From the NCBI GenBank assembly GCA_029204225.1, contig CM055104.1, positions 39,486,527 to 39,550,526 on the forward strand: DNA of 64,000 nucleotides, in the 5' to 3' direction. The first letter of the stretch is position 1; every line of letters starts with the position of its first letter. This stretch comes from Diphasiastrum complanatum. Its lineage: Eukaryota; Streptophyta; Lycopodiopsida; Lycopodiales; Lycopodiaceae. Below the pieces are notes generated by a model. The model saw only the letters and a list, made by a program, of their open reading frames with translations. It did not search any database and was not told where the DNA came from. The position numbers and the translations under genes are program-made. This document shows, one piece after another, positions 21,450 through 33,289 of the stretch.

Positions 21450-22950
21450 ATATACTAATCCAAGAATGATTTAACATTCCAGATGGAAAACCATCCGCAA
21501 CTGAAAGCATCGTCCTGTTGCAAAGACTGAGAGATTACAATGAAAAGTTATTAAATTATAATTCAATATAATTTTAAACTCCATGTCATCATGTAAATAA
21601 AAAACGTGAAAAGATCCTTTTACCTTTGCATCAACAATCTCTACGTTAGTATTTACAATCAACCCATCTGGCCTGGGCAATAGCTCCACCATCCTCTTGT
21701 ATATGGAGTTAACAATGGAATGGGTGGCATTCAAGGAATTCATTGTCATGCACATAGGTGCGCAGCTTCCAATAGAATCCACTTTCAAAGATATTATGTG
21801 CACGCTCCAATGTTTGCTGCCAGCAAATGACAAGCAATGAATTACTAGAATCTATAAGAGTGTCCAAAAAACAAATCTTACAAAAAGAAATTATGTTACT
21901 TTGCACTGTAGGGGATGATAAATATTGATGCCTTCTTGCTCGTGTGCTTGAAGAGCCTTCTGGCTTTTCTCTCTTTATGCAACAGATGCCCAAAAAATGG
22001 AGATACTATAAAAATATCCTTCGTGACTGTATATGTGTATTTTTGTACATAGTATACACACCCGGATTCAACGACTATGTCTCAGATATGGGAGGTCTTC
22101 TCCTTTAGCTCCTTACAATGCGGGTCTTTGATATGCATTGTAAAATTAATATCATCCTATACAAAACATAAACTCTCTTTCGAGATCACCTATTTTTTTG
22201 GCTATATACATATCAAAATAGAAAACATGGTCATATTAATCATTTTAAATTTAGTAAATGTGCAATGAAATTATAATTTTAAGAGTTAGTTACATTGAAA
22301 AGAAATTAATTACTATATAATGTGTAATATAATCTTTACCCCAGGCACCTTTAACTGCATCCACAAACTCAATTGTTGATTTCTCAATTAGTAGGACATC
22401 AGTAGCAGAAAATTTATCTTTTCTGAGCAATTTGACCATGTTGTCAAGCTCTGTCCAGCAGACTTCAACTTTTTAAATCCTTGTTATTTCTTTTTTTTTT
22501 TCAAAATTATTTGTGGCATTAAGTACGTGTATCTAAATTGAGTATTGGATTTTAGTCGGTTTTCTAGAATGATTTGATAAGAAACGGTGAGCTTTGGATC
22601 CTCCTATGCTTGGTTTGCATGGGATGTTTCCCGTTTTCCCTGCAAGCTTCTCATCTCTTTGTATTTTAACGTGTCCTTTATGAAGACATGCTTTTGATAG
22701 AAGTTCCTCCAATCGAGCTATTGCTTTTTTGGCAAATGACTCTGGCTTAGAATTCTAGGCAAACCAAATATGAAGGTATATTAATTGTTCGATAATTCTA
22801 ACCTCTCTATGTAGTGTATAAATGTGGTCATTTTTAAGCGGAATCGGTAGTATTGGTTTCCAAGTCGGATCTTCTATAACCCTTGAAACTCTCGTGCTCT
22901 TCAACATGTCGTGTAGTTTTCATGCAAGAGAGGCATTGATGTTTTGAATA
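21450..22950 (-). pseudogene. Family W transposon-like gene, C-terminal part
   Basis: Reading leftward: SKHQCLSCMKTTRHVEEHES, TWKPILPIPLKNDHIYTLH, EVRIIEQLIYLHIWFA, ARLEELLSKACLHKGHVKIQ, KPSIGGSKAHRFLSNHS and VCWTELDNMVKLLRKDKFSA, with VELLPRPDGLIVNTNVEIVD further left. A GT donor follows VDAK at about 21,625. The order matches the W copy at 30.2 kb, and its upstream half continues at 26,158 beyond an inserted copia. The Cys pair (CLSCM) may bind zinc. The family is unknown to me; a DNA-transposon protein is a guess. Confidence 0.55.
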
Positions 22951-23103
22951 GTACATAGATCAGATATAGGTCCGATTGAAGACACTGATATTAGTTTGAT
23001 TTATTCAAACTCTCATCGTGTTCCCTATGGAAGAATAATTATCATTTTTTTTACAGTGGTATCAGAGCATATGGAATTAAATCTAATACAGTGGTATCAG
23101 AGT
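22951..23103 (+). repeat. 5' LTR remnant and duplicated PBS of copia C
   Basis: The last ~105 bp of the LTR match 26,051-26,150 (TACATAGATCA... GGAAGAATAATTATC). TGGTATCAGAGC at 23,057-23,068 is a standard initiator-tRNA-Met primer-binding site. A second near-copy, TGGTATCAGAGT, lies 35 bp later (23,092-23,103). Confidence 0.8.
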
Positions 23104-23279
23104 TAGTAGAGTCGATAAAGTAGTATCTTTGCACCCCTCTCAACATTCTCCATACATCCATCAACAAGCCGCTATTTGGAGGTTATTCAAAAATAGAAGA
23201 TGTCATCGATCATCAATATTCAAGCTAAGATCACTATGATCTTGGATCTAGAATGTTCAAACTACTTGATTTGAAAATT

Positions 23280-23713
23280 AAAGACTTCACTACCTGAACA
23301 CATTCATGCGAAAGATTAAAGATCCGTTTATTTTCTTACAGAATTCTTTTGGAGAAAATACAATTACAAAGGAAAAACATCTTAGTTATTTTCTTCGATC
23401 CCTACCCAGATCATTTCACACAACTCAAACCTTATTGATGAAAGATGCGACAATGATACTTCAAAAGGCAATAGATGGAGTTAAAGAGAAAATAGAAGCT
23501 CGTGAATACTATGATGATAATGGTGATTCCGAAAATGCTCTATTTACTCAGAAGAATAAATGTTCTAAGAAGTCTATGTTCAAGAGAGAGTCGTCTAAAA
23601 GGAATGAGTCTAAGACAAATGAACAAGAATCTGGTAAACAACAGAAGAATTCTGGTGATAAGAAAATCTGCAACAGATGTAGAAGACCAGGTCACACAGA
23701 AGAAAAATGTTAG
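23280..23713 (+). pseudogene. copia C gag, C-terminal half
   Basis: Visible parts are a capsid C-terminal segment (KEKHLSYFLRSLPRSFHTTQ), a Lys/Ser/Asn-rich linker, and a zinc knuckle CNRCRRPGHTEEKC (CX2CX4HX4C) ending at 23,712. The N-terminal capsid is not in frame upstream. The knuckle packages the element RNA. A stop directly follows it. Confidence 0.85.
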
Positions 23714-23929
23714 TTAAATCCAAAGATTGAATGCATTCATTATCATAAATGGGGTCATGCAGTAGTAGACTATTATCAGAATCCCAAAAACAAAAGAGAG
23801 CAGAATCAAAGCGAACCTTCAGATTCAAACTATGTCAAAGACAAAGCAAAATGCTCCAGAGCAGCAGAAGGGACAACAAGGAACTCAACAGTTTATATTA
23901 GTGCTGATCAATGTTGCTCATATAATTCA

Positions 23930-24430
23930 ATTTGAGAAGTAGTACTTGATTCGGGAGCCACCACATTTTGTTTTCTCGAAACAAATATTGTCAAAGTACA
24001 AGAAGACGAACTATTCGGAATTCATTATACTTGGAGACGGTTCTAAACACGTGGGTGATGGAACTGGTGTAATATGGCTAGACACGAATCAGGGAGACAA
24101 GAAATTGGAGGAAGTTCTCTATGTCCCTACTCTTGATAAAGATCTTCTATCCGTAGCTAAGATAGCGATACAAACATGTCAGTAACCTTTACGAAGAACT
24201 CCTGTAAATTGTTCAAGGAAGATACTGATAGCCTGGTTGCTAAATACAACAGAGAAGAAAATTTTTATCACCTGAACATTCGAACCAGAATCAACCAAGT
24301 CAATCAAACTCAGGAATGAACAGATGTGCTGTGGCACAAGAGGCTATGTCACATGAACATGGAAGCCTTGTACCAAGCCAACAAAAGTCAGAGAACTCAA
24401 GGAGTCAAAATCCAAAGAAGAGATAAGTTA
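23930..24430 (+). pseudogene. copia C protease and GAG-pre-integrase
   Basis: The aspartic protease active site reads VLDSGATTFCF (Asp codon about 23,948-23,950). A frameshift follows at once, after which LYVPTLDKDLLSVAKIA gives the protease end. The pre-integrase tail reads LWHKRLCHMNMEALYQANKS. At about 24,430 the sequence jumps to reverse transcriptase, so the whole integrase is deleted. Confidence 0.8.
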
Positions 24431-24439
24431 ATTCAGATG

Positions 24440-25330
24440 TCAAAAGAGACATTTTTGAAATATTTGAAGTCGCTGACCTAGGAGAAGCTAAAATCTATCT
24501 AGGCTTGCAGATCATGAGAGACTTTGAAGGTGGTAAGTTGTATCTTCACCAATAAAAGTACACTTAAATGGTCATTGAAAACTTCAACATGCTCGAATGC
24601 AAAGGTGTGCATACTCCCATGATACCTGGAACAATACTGAGCAAGGTAGATTGTCCGCAGACTCTCGAGGAAGAGGAATGAATGGCCAAAACACCCTATC
24701 GTAGGCTGATTGGATAATTGTTGTATCTAGTAGACAACACCATACCTGATATAACATTTGCAGTATACAAACTGAGCCAATATAATCAGAACTTAGGATC
24801 GTTGCATTGGAAGTTAGCAAAGAGACTACTACAATATCTCCAGGAAACGAAAGACTATGGATTGTGTTATTCAAAGGAAGCTGGATTTCACATCGAATCT
24901 TACAGTGACGCAAGCTGGGCATCCATGAAGGATGATAGCAAAAGTATTTTAGGAGGTCATACTCTGGATAAGCAAGGAGCAAACATCAATAGCTCAATCT
25001 TCCTGTGAATCGGAATATGTAGCAATCGCCAAGATGGCAAACAAGTTGATCTGTATTAAACAAATGTTGGAAGGATTTGATAAATCCATTTTTGACCCTT
25101 ATGTCTTGTAAATGGATAACACTTCAGCAATCTATCTTATGAAAGATCCTGTATTTCACTAAAAAACGAAGCACATAGCTATCAAATATCATGTGATTCG
25201 GGACTTAGTCGAGAAGAATATACTCAAAACAGTCTTCATACCTACAGAGGAAATGACAACTGATATCTTTATGGAGCCAATCAGTAAGGCTTTTTTCAAG
25301 AAGCAGTGAAGAAGATTGAAGTTAATCCAA
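24440..25330 (+). pseudogene. copia C reverse transcriptase C-terminus and RNase H
   Basis: FEVADLGEAKIYLGLQIMRD corresponds to the region just after the YVDD box, which is missing. Then come YRRLIG with a stop, LLYLVDNTIPDITFAVYKLS, YSDASWASMKDDSKSI (RNase H start), MDNTSAIYLMKDPVFH and KHIAIKYHVIRDLVEKN. Several stops occur. It ends in IFMEPISKAFFKK before the 3' UTR. Confidence 0.85.
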
Positions 25331-25852
25331 CTGCCCACTTTGAGACGGAGCTCTAGAACACCTGATCAGACAGATCTTGATTCTACTAACAAAGCCTGCA
25401 GTTTACTTGACAAAGGATAAGAAACAAATGCAAACTCCAAACATTTTTATTCGTGATCAACTTTGAAGGATTCGCAAACTTTGTCTTGCAGTTAACTTAA
25501 AAGATTTGCGAAACAGTTACCTATAGAAGCTTGTGGCTTTCTTGTTGAAGCTTGAAAGATTCGTGAACAGAATCTTGTCACGAAATATTCTATTTCTTGT
25601 TCAAACCTCAGATGTCGCAAAATTGTCACGGACAATTTGCAAAATGTTCTTCATTCATTTGTCGCGAACAATTCGCGAAACACGAAAATGTCACGAAGAG
25701 ACAATTGTCGCGAATAATTTGCAAAACACGAAGCTGAGAAGAAGATGGGAAGAAGATGGACTGTCGTGAATAATTCGCGAAAAGAAATTATTCGACCTTG
25801 GAAACAAAGCGTCTATTTGAATATCAACCATCGTAAACGGTAAGATATCTAC
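25330..25852 (+). other. 3' untranslated region of copia C
   Basis: No gene is visible. The region is rich in short inverted words such as TTCGCGAA and TTGTCGCGAA repeated between 25,480 and 25,790. The same style of CGCGAAT words occurs in the solo LTR at 5,870. Confidence 0.5.
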
Positions 25853-26157
25853 TGTTACAACATTGCTCATTGTAACTCAGAGACACAACAACGAGATAAG
25901 ACAACAAGAGATGTATACTGAGTTAGATTCAGGATTATAAATTCATTTTTGGTCAATAGTTTCTAATTGTCTAAAAATTGTCTTAAGTTGTCTCTTATTC
26001 CACATATTATTTTCGCACGCATATTCAATTAGAGCAAATACTGTTCTATTAGTACATAGATCAAATACAGAGCCGATTGAAGACACTTATATTAGTTTGA
26101 TTTATTCAAACTTTCATCGTGTTCTCTGTGGAAGAATAATTATCTTTTTCCTATAGA
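25853..26157 (+). repeat. 3' LTR of copia C
   Basis: About 305 bp starting TGTTACAACATTGC. It is also present in inverse orientation at about 47,993-48,298, where its outer edge is a block boundary. Confidence 0.75.
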
Positions 26158-27375
26158 ACATGCAGTTCAACGACTTCAAGTCTCCAACCAAATGCTATTC
26201 CACCTTAAAATCACCTATTCTAGAAACATTGAGTGGTGTGTCGCTCATATGATTCTTATTTATCTCTAGATAATCTGTTTTACTAAAAATCCAAAATAGA
26301 ATGTCATGATCTTCTTTTAAAACCTGTTTGAAATACAAAATCATGAATTATGTTAAGAGAATTGAACAATATTACTCGATTAAGTATATTTAAAACTTAG
26401 ACCTATAATAACAAAACAATATTGGCTTAAAACACAAAACCATAAATTCTCGAAATGAATTAGTTGCTAGTACTCAATAAAATAGATTTAAATCTGGAAA
26501 GCTGCTAACCACCAGATATTATTTTTCGACTGCACACTGAAATTAAGATTCTCCGAGTTTACCGTATTGCTTAATGCTCCATTCATAAGAGTAACGCTAA
26601 CCCTTTCTGGCTTTTGTCCCTTTATTACTTCTGATTCATCTAACTTGAGAACTTATATCAAATTTTCAACACTTTCACTTGTGATTCCATAAAACTTTAC
26701 AATAAATTTCAGTAAATGATTTAAAATCTACAAACATATTGTTGGTGGACTCATATGACAAAGTGCCATGTTTTGAGTTATAAATTTCATTGATATGGTA
26801 AGGAATACCAATGATGTTTTGCAAACCCCTATTTAACACATCCCTTTCTAATTTGATTTGAAATGGCCAGGGAATAGGAAATTTTTTTATATGTACTTGT
26901 CCAAATGCCTCTTTGATAATTTTAAACATTGTGTCATATGCATCCTTGGTAATACCAGAATAATCACATGCTCCTTGTATCAATTTTCGGTCAATAATCT
27001 TGCCGACTTTGCCCATAAGGACCTCTGCAATCTTGGACTTGATTCAAAAATATTGTTGATTTCCTAGTAGACTCGTCTTTGACTTGGCTGTAAGTACTGC
27101 ACTCAAAGACTTTCCAATCATGTCCATGTCTTTCAGATTTTGATTGGTGACTAAAATTGATCTACAAGATAAAAATAAGATTTAAAAAAAAAACTATTCA
27201 CAATCATTGATGTGCTAGATGAAGCAAAACACATGAATAGTTCAAAACAAAATCTTACTTGAAAGCATATATTCTTTTTTTCCATTGACCCCCACTTGAT
27301 GAAAGCTCTGTGAAAAAATTGCCTACATTGGCAAATCTAGCCATGTAGAATATTGTATATTTTGTCAATATTTTT
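26158..27375 (-). pseudogene. Family W transposon-like gene, N-terminal and central part
   Basis: Reading leftward from about 27,130: GKVGKIIDRKLIQGACDYSG, AYDTMFKIIKEAFGQVHIKK, FPIPWPFQIKLERDVLNRGL, YESTNNMFVDFKSFTEIY, GQKPERVSVTLMNGAL and IWWLAAFQI, then probably an intron, then DFKVEWHLAGDLKSLKCMF at the copia C junction. 47.1-48.0 kb carries an inverted, partly deleted copy; 30.2-31.5 kb carries an independent copy. The family is not recognised. Repetition, intron-bearing structure and a WHLAGD..L..M..C..C module suggest a mobile-element protein. Confidence 0.55.
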
Positions 27376-28000
27376 TGTTAGACACTTGAATGGCCAAAGT
27401 GCCACTTGTCAATCCACACCTTATGTAGGTTACCACGAGTCAAGAGGAGTGGTTGTGTTCATTTGGTAGTGATTCCTACTTTGTAGGATCTAGACCATGA
27501 TTTTTGATGAGATTTGTACCTACCATGCACCTACCAAGCATGACTGTTGGATCTAGGCTAGGGTTTTCACATTAGGGCAAGAAAGTTGAGTCTACTTCCT
27601 TATTACATGCTGGATTTTCACCTAAATTTGCAAAGGAAGTGTCTTTTACTATGTATTCCCATTCTCCATAGTGAGAAGATAGAAACTTTTTGGAGCCTCA
27701 AGGAGAAACTCAGATTTTTTCTCTATGTATGGTGATTGTGATTGATTCCAATGTAACTAAGCTTTGGCACACATTAGACGCTGTGTACAGGCCATACTAC
27801 AGCCTCATTTTCACATGTGTGAAGTCGGATTTCAGTTTATGATCAATGATCTGATTGTCTCTACTTGTTTTCTATCAAGCTACTAAACTAGATCTTGTTT
27901 TTTGATGACTAGTACCTAATAGATTGTTTAACAAGCACACAATCAACCTTGTGGATCATTCAAAGATCCATTTATGGTCCTTAGTACTATACTTTTCACA
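27376..28000 (+). repeat. LTR of element T with adjacent PBS
   Basis: It begins TGTTAGACACTTGAATGG and ends ACTTTTCACA (625 bp). TGGTATCAGAGCC follows at once (28,001-28,013), marking it as a 5' LTR. An inverted copy sits at 46,505-47,130. Confidence 0.85.
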
Positions 28001-30175
28001 TGGTATCAGAGCCAAGTACAAGGCTATTGATCAGTGTTTGAAACTAATCCAATTTTAGCAGGTTTTTCTTGCAAAAAGCTAATACTGGAAGGGCGAGCTG
28101 GTATCCTGGAATTGGTGAGGGGATTTGATCCCAAACTTTTTGTGGATCAAAATCCATACTGTTCACACGTTTAGACAACTCTGAACCGGCATTTAAACTC
28201 CCATATTCATTAGATCACTGTAATTTCATCTGGTGTCAGTTTGATGTAATTTTTGATGCAAATCCTAGAATGAGCTACCAAAATGACTTGCCATTAATTA
28301 GTTTTGGATTTGATTCATGATAAATAATTAATCTAGGCTGATTTCAGACCTTTTTAAAGTGGAAACCACATCTAGAAAGTACATCAAAGTGAAAGAGAGA
28401 GATAAATGTGGTGTTATACTAGTATAATTGAGATCTGTACCTAGACATTTGAGATTTCTGAATAATTGGCAATTAAGTTGAGTAGTTGGTTTACTTCTAA
28501 ATAAGTTAATTGGTAAAACGATAGGTGTGATGTGGATTCACCAGAAACTGATGATTTTATTTATATTGCTTGTAAGATGCATGGTTAGTAAATCATCATG
28601 ATTCTTCAGTTAAAATTATGTGCATTGGATATACAGTATTCTTGGTAGAGTATTCCTTAGTTAAGGAATAGACTCAGATTATTAGTGATTGTATCCTAGA
28701 GAGCTCAATTGGATAATGAATCATAATGAATCCGAGAATAATAATTGAATTGATATTCAGTAGGACTTTGGATATCTAGATTTGATTCTAGACAGTAATC
28801 TAAAGTTTTTTGTGGGTGAAGATGATTGTCATTATTATTTTGGTATGCTTTCTGTCTTTAATTACCAGTGGCATATGGATCTTGAATATCTAACACTTTT
28901 GTCAGAGAATCCGGTTTGGAGAATGTTCTTAAAATTCAGTATTTTCATGTTGGGATAGATTTTAGAATGGTTCTTATTGGTTCCTGAGTTATGTTGGACA
29001 TATACTCCAATATTTTTAAATGACTGAGCATGGATTTGGATTCTAGTGAATTATGACTCACGAACCATATGAATCTAAATATTTATGATTGACGGACCAT
29101 AAATAGATACTTAATTGTTGTCTGAGGATTATAAGGAAGTGTGACAATTAATTCTTGATCTATTAATTGAGTAAGAATTTAGATCAATGTTTTGATTGTC
29201 TATACTCTAGTGTATTATTTGAGAACCTATGGATCTCACAGACATTCTCACAAGGTAAGATATTTTACTTGTGGAGAATTTAGCTAATTTAGTCGATGCT
29301 ATTCTACTACAGTTTATGGTCTGCAAACGCTTGTGTACAGTTCTTTTGATTAGATGTCCAGTTATCATAGGAGATAGACAAATCTATTAAGTTGAATGGA
29401 TGTTATTTTCTTGCATTTGATGCTAGAAACAAGGGGCATTTAACTCAAGAGAGTATCTAGGATACTCAGAGATGAGTTCTAATCATTCTATATCTTAATG
29501 ATTCTCCTAGAGATTCTTATTGAATGAATTATCGTATCTTAGAATTGGATTCTAAGAATATTTGTACTTGGAAGTTTTTTGAATTGTTTACCAAAATTTG
29601 TGGATAATTTCAAATTGTTATTATTATTATTATTATTTCTTTAACTTTAATCTCCTAAGTTAGACAATATTTCACTGAAGTGTTCATGTAAGTGTTTTAC
29701 ATGAAGGTGATGTTACTAACTTATAGAGAGTGTAATCCAGATGAGAGAATTTATCGCTTAGTCTACTTTTCAAACCAGAGTTTGTACTCTAAAATAGAGA
29801 TTAAAGATTGAAAATTAGGTTTATCTCTGAGTACTTGTTTGAGGTGTAAGGCCTACTAAAGATAATGAGTTTCTAGATTAATAATGAAAGTGAAAGGAAC
29901 TGTTCTTGTAATTATTTCCTGTTTTGAGGACAAAATCAAATTAAGGGGGAAAGAAGGTTATGTCCATGACCAGTACATAAGATTCACTATACTCCTAGTC
30001 TTGGATACACAGTACTCCATAAAGTCAAGCTATTAGTTATGCCACGTCATATTGGACGTGACCCAAAAGTAACTAATATCCTTGTGAGGCCCAGAATACA
30101 CTAAACGGAGTTAGTACAAGGTTTGGGATAGTGAATGCAAGTATAGAGTTATCAATAGCAATGGCTTAGTAGGCA
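28001..30175 (+). mobile_element. Internal region of element T, coding capacity lost
   Basis: About 1.95 kb of AT-rich sequence without a recognisable frame. It ends with TTGAGGACAAAATCAAATTAA and a purine tract (TTAAGGGGGAAAGAAGG, 29,941-29,957), the typical 3' end of plant Ty3/gypsy pol. An LTR-like start TGTCCATGACC lies at 29,961. That start does not match the 27,376 LTR, so this may be two different elements joined. Confidence 0.45.
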
Positions 30176-30179
30176 TGTT

Positions 30180-31500
30180 TCTTGACTTTTCTAAAAGCTT
30201 TTTATCTTTCTATATTTTGACATGTCCCTTATGAAGTCATGCTCTCTATAGAACATCTTCTAATCGAGAGATAACTTCCTTCAAGGATGATGCTGGCTTA
30301 GTATCCCGAGCAAAAAATATATAAAGATAAATGAGCTTCTCTATTATTCTTTTGCATTAAGAGTGCAAACATGCACATATATTACGAGAATAGGCAATAC
30401 CTGTTTCCAGTTTAGATCTGCATTTTCTCTCGTAATGCCTATAGTCCTAGTATCATCTTTCGCCATTTTCATACAATACAAACAAGGATGTTTAGATATA
30501 GCACTATGAGAGACATTATACATGCTTTTCAATGCTTTGAAATCACCTGCTAAGTGCCATTCAACATTGAAGTCTCCAACTCCTAGAACGTTGAGAAATC
30601 CTCCATCCATATGGTCCTTGATGATCTTAGGGTAATATGTCCTAGAGAATATTTATGATAATATATCATGATCCTCCTTCAGTACCTGTCCAAAGAATAA
30701 TCAAACTTAGTTAAATAAGAACTAATACTACCCAGTGAATGTAATAATGAAAAAAATTATTTGAAAAGTTGCCAATCACCATATATCATTAGCCTTCTTC
30801 TTAGCCACTTCCACATCCCTCAATAATTGTAAGTTTTCAAATCTAATAGCAAGATTGATTGCATTTGCTCTAGTTTAGATTTGATATTGAATGTTATCTT
30901 CTCTAATAATTCATTATTTCTTTTAAGTTTTTCATTTTCCTCTGAAGTTTTTTGGACAAGACAATCTCTTTTATGACAATAAGAGGATATGCATATCAAC
31001 TCACATTCTAAAAAGTGAATTTTTTTTCATAGAAAGCTAATTTCCATAGTTCTGCAATCTCTCACAATATCCTAGTAATCCAGTATGCCCATGGCATATC
31101 CGTGTAACTAGATGAGTTATTCAAGAGAATGTGGGATGAGTCAAAGTGCTAGGATCTTGAGGATAGAATGTTCCATCTGTCCACAAATCCAAGTTCTTCT
31201 TTCTTTCTTTCCTATAATGGGAACGATACTCAGCAGATATTGACATTCCTTTGTCTCATCTTCTCTGTAAAGGTGCCAAATCTGTAGAGATATCCAATTG
31301 TAGATGATACCATGTTGGCATAAAAAAAACAAAAAAGTAATCACATGCATCAAAGTACTCAAAACAGATTTTCCAAAACAAATCAAAGTACTTATCTTTT
31401 ATTATATTATAGACTCTATACCATAATTAATTGATTTTCATAGGTACTGAATTTTTGTGATTTGGATCAATATTGAGAGAGTAATGATCAAATTAGTGGA
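30180..31500 (-). pseudogene. Family W transposon-like gene, second copy
   Basis: Reading leftward: KKNLDLWTDGTFYPQDPSTL and ICHGHTGLLGYCERLQNYG (about 31,190-31,040), a decayed linker, then VGDFNVEWHLAGDFKALKSM, AISKHPCLYCMKMAKDD, LNWKQVLPILVIYVHVCTLN, RIIEKLIYLYIFFARDTKPA, SRLEDVL, LHKGHVKI and KDKKLLEKSRNMPTKP. Nearly every block aligns with the 21.4-27.4 kb copy, but stops and frameshifts differ. Conserved Cys/His positions (HPCLYCM, HVCTLN) may be metal-binding. Confidence 0.55.
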
Positions 31501-32114
31501 GGTGGGTCAGACTAGCCAGAATTCTGAAAATGTTTTTTACAAGTGAGAGAGAAACACTTCACCTTTTATCCATTTTAAAGTTGTATTTCTTTGTAGAATT
31601 TTTTCGCTGCCTTCAAAATGAAATTTGCTTGTTTTTTTTGAAATTTTTATTTTTAGCAGACTATTACTCGTTCTTTTGCTTGTGTCTACTTATTTTGAAA
31701 ACTTTTTAAAAATTAAAATTTTATTATTTGTTCTATTTCTCACACCTACTATTTTTGGAAATTAAATTTTTTTTTTATTACTCGTCATTTATTTACACTT
31801 GTTATTTCTAAAAACTTGCTATTTGTAATAAGTCTATTATTCGCTCATTTATCGCAAGACTGTGTTTAGAAACTTTTTATTTACTCGCCCCCCCCCCCCC
31901 CTCGCTCTCCCTATTTTTCGTATTTCTCTTTTTCTCACGTTCCTCTCTGATTTCTCGCGCTATCCTAACCTATTCCTCACCACCCAACCCCCCCCTATTT
32001 CTGGTCCCCCTCTACCAATTTTTTGCCTCCCCTCCTCATTTCTCATGCCCCCACACATTCTTTGCCCGGCTCCCTAGCCTACGACCTACGTACCATCTTC
32101 TATACCCCCCCCCC

Positions 32115-32116
<2 letters not shown>
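31501..32116. other. Pyrimidine-rich gene-free stretch with C14 run
   Basis: No gene. It is T-rich, then C-rich, with a run of 14 C at 31,888-31,901 and 11 C at about 32,105-32,115 leading into the CT microsatellite. Confidence 0.6.

Positions 32117-32206
<90 letters not shown>
32117..32206. repeat. (CT)45 microsatellite
   Basis: Ninety bases of uninterrupted CT. Open frames across it read Arg-Glu or Leu-Ser repeats and are artefacts. It lies directly upstream of the gag-like/methyltransferase region; GA/CT tracts can be promoter elements in plants, but no promoter is shown here. Confidence 0.95.
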
Positions 32207-32208
<2 letters not shown>

Positions 32209-32299
32209 CACGGCTAGTGACCTTCGGGGCCAGACAACCTTTCGAAAAATATATCTTGAATATTCTGCCAGGGAATATAACTTGCCTACTAAAGAAGCT

Positions 32300-33155
32300 A
32301 TGAAAGAACTGTAGGTTTTGAACCAACAAGAAAACATTCTAGGTAAACTGCAGGTCATACAAGATCTAATGTTTGGAATGTTGGAAGAAATAAATCAACA
32401 TCGGCAAGTTGATGATGTGAAATGGACAAAATTGTTTGCTAGCCTATTTGGTGGGCAAGACAAAATTGTGGGATCTGATCAAATATGTAATGAGCCATCT
32501 ACATCGTTCCAACTACCGTCTCCATCACAAAATGTAACATCTTTTCAAGATGTCCGAAGAATTGACATGGACAAGGAAAAACATATATTATAGAGTCATA
32601 CTAGATATCCGGTCAGATTTGAAAACGATAGGGGAATGTTGGAACAGCGGGTGCAATAGTCAACGAGGTTTCATGAACAACAGAATCACTTTGATGCTTA
32701 GGAATACAAGAATAAGATTACTATTTAGAAATTCAATGATGACTTTAATACCATTGACATTGAAGAGTGGTTGGATATATTAAATCGTTACTTCATCTTG
32801 CTCAATAGATCTGATCCAACTATATATTCTTCTATTTTTTGTCATGTAGAATTTCAAACAATGTCTAAGAAACATGCTCTTTGTTGTTGTTGAGGGAAAG
32901 AATCCAGTCTATTCTTTCCATAGTACAAAGTCAGTGGCGGTGGCATGTGGCAAAATAGCTTCTTCCACTGTTCCTTCCAACACATATGCTATTGCTAAAT
33001 CTGCACCCTCAGAATTTGGCCCCCTTCCCCAAAAAAAAAGATCTCAGGTTGTTTCACATAATAAACCCGTAACCAAAAAACCAAAGTCTAGGAAGAAATC
33101 CATGGCCAAGCGACCAAAACTAGTTCCTTCTGAAGAAAGTAGAAAAAAATAGAAG
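32300..33155 (+). pseudogene. Gag-like N-terminal region upstream of the methyltransferase
   Basis: Starts NQQENILGKLQVIQDLMFGM with an amphipathic, probably coiled helix. In the next frame RYPVRFENDRGMLEQRVQ follows, then KNKITI, FNDDFNTIDIEEWLDILNRY and F, resembling the start of a retrotransposon capsid (IeeWL....ryF). The later part is strongly basic (KKPKSRKKSMAKRPKL, 33,060-33,120), like a nuclear localisation or nucleic-acid-binding tail. Frameshifts and stops break it. The similarity to gag is weak and only suggestive. Confidence 0.45.
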
Positions 33156-33289
33156 AGTCCACTTTAGTTTTGCCTGGAGCCTCTATCCAACCTCTGAAGG
33201 ATTCATTTGAGATCTCTAAAATTAGAGATCAAATTCATAAAGGCTAAAATTCTTTGACAAATGACGAAATTTCGAAATATAGGGCCAGC

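Larger units (their letters stand above)
22951..26157 (+). mobile_element. Ty1/copia element (copia C) inserted in family W, internally deleted
   Basis: It holds a truncated 5' LTR (22,951-23,055), two PBS copies, gag, protease, GAG-pre-integrase, then a jump straight into the reverse transcriptase C-terminal part, RNase H and a 3' LTR (25,853-26,157). Integrase and the front of the reverse transcriptase are missing. W coding resumes on both sides (HQCLSCMK left, LAGDLKSLKCMF right), which proves insertion into W. Confidence 0.85.

Noticed and set aside
28001..28013. TGGTATCAGAGCC-type sites as possible tRNA genes
   Set aside because: They match only the tRNA 3' end complement and directly adjoin LTR ends, so they are primer-binding sites.
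32023..32358. Open frames across the CT tract (Leu-Ser and Arg-Glu repeats)
   Set aside because: They are translations of a (CT)45 microsatellite and C runs; no protein signal outside the repeat.
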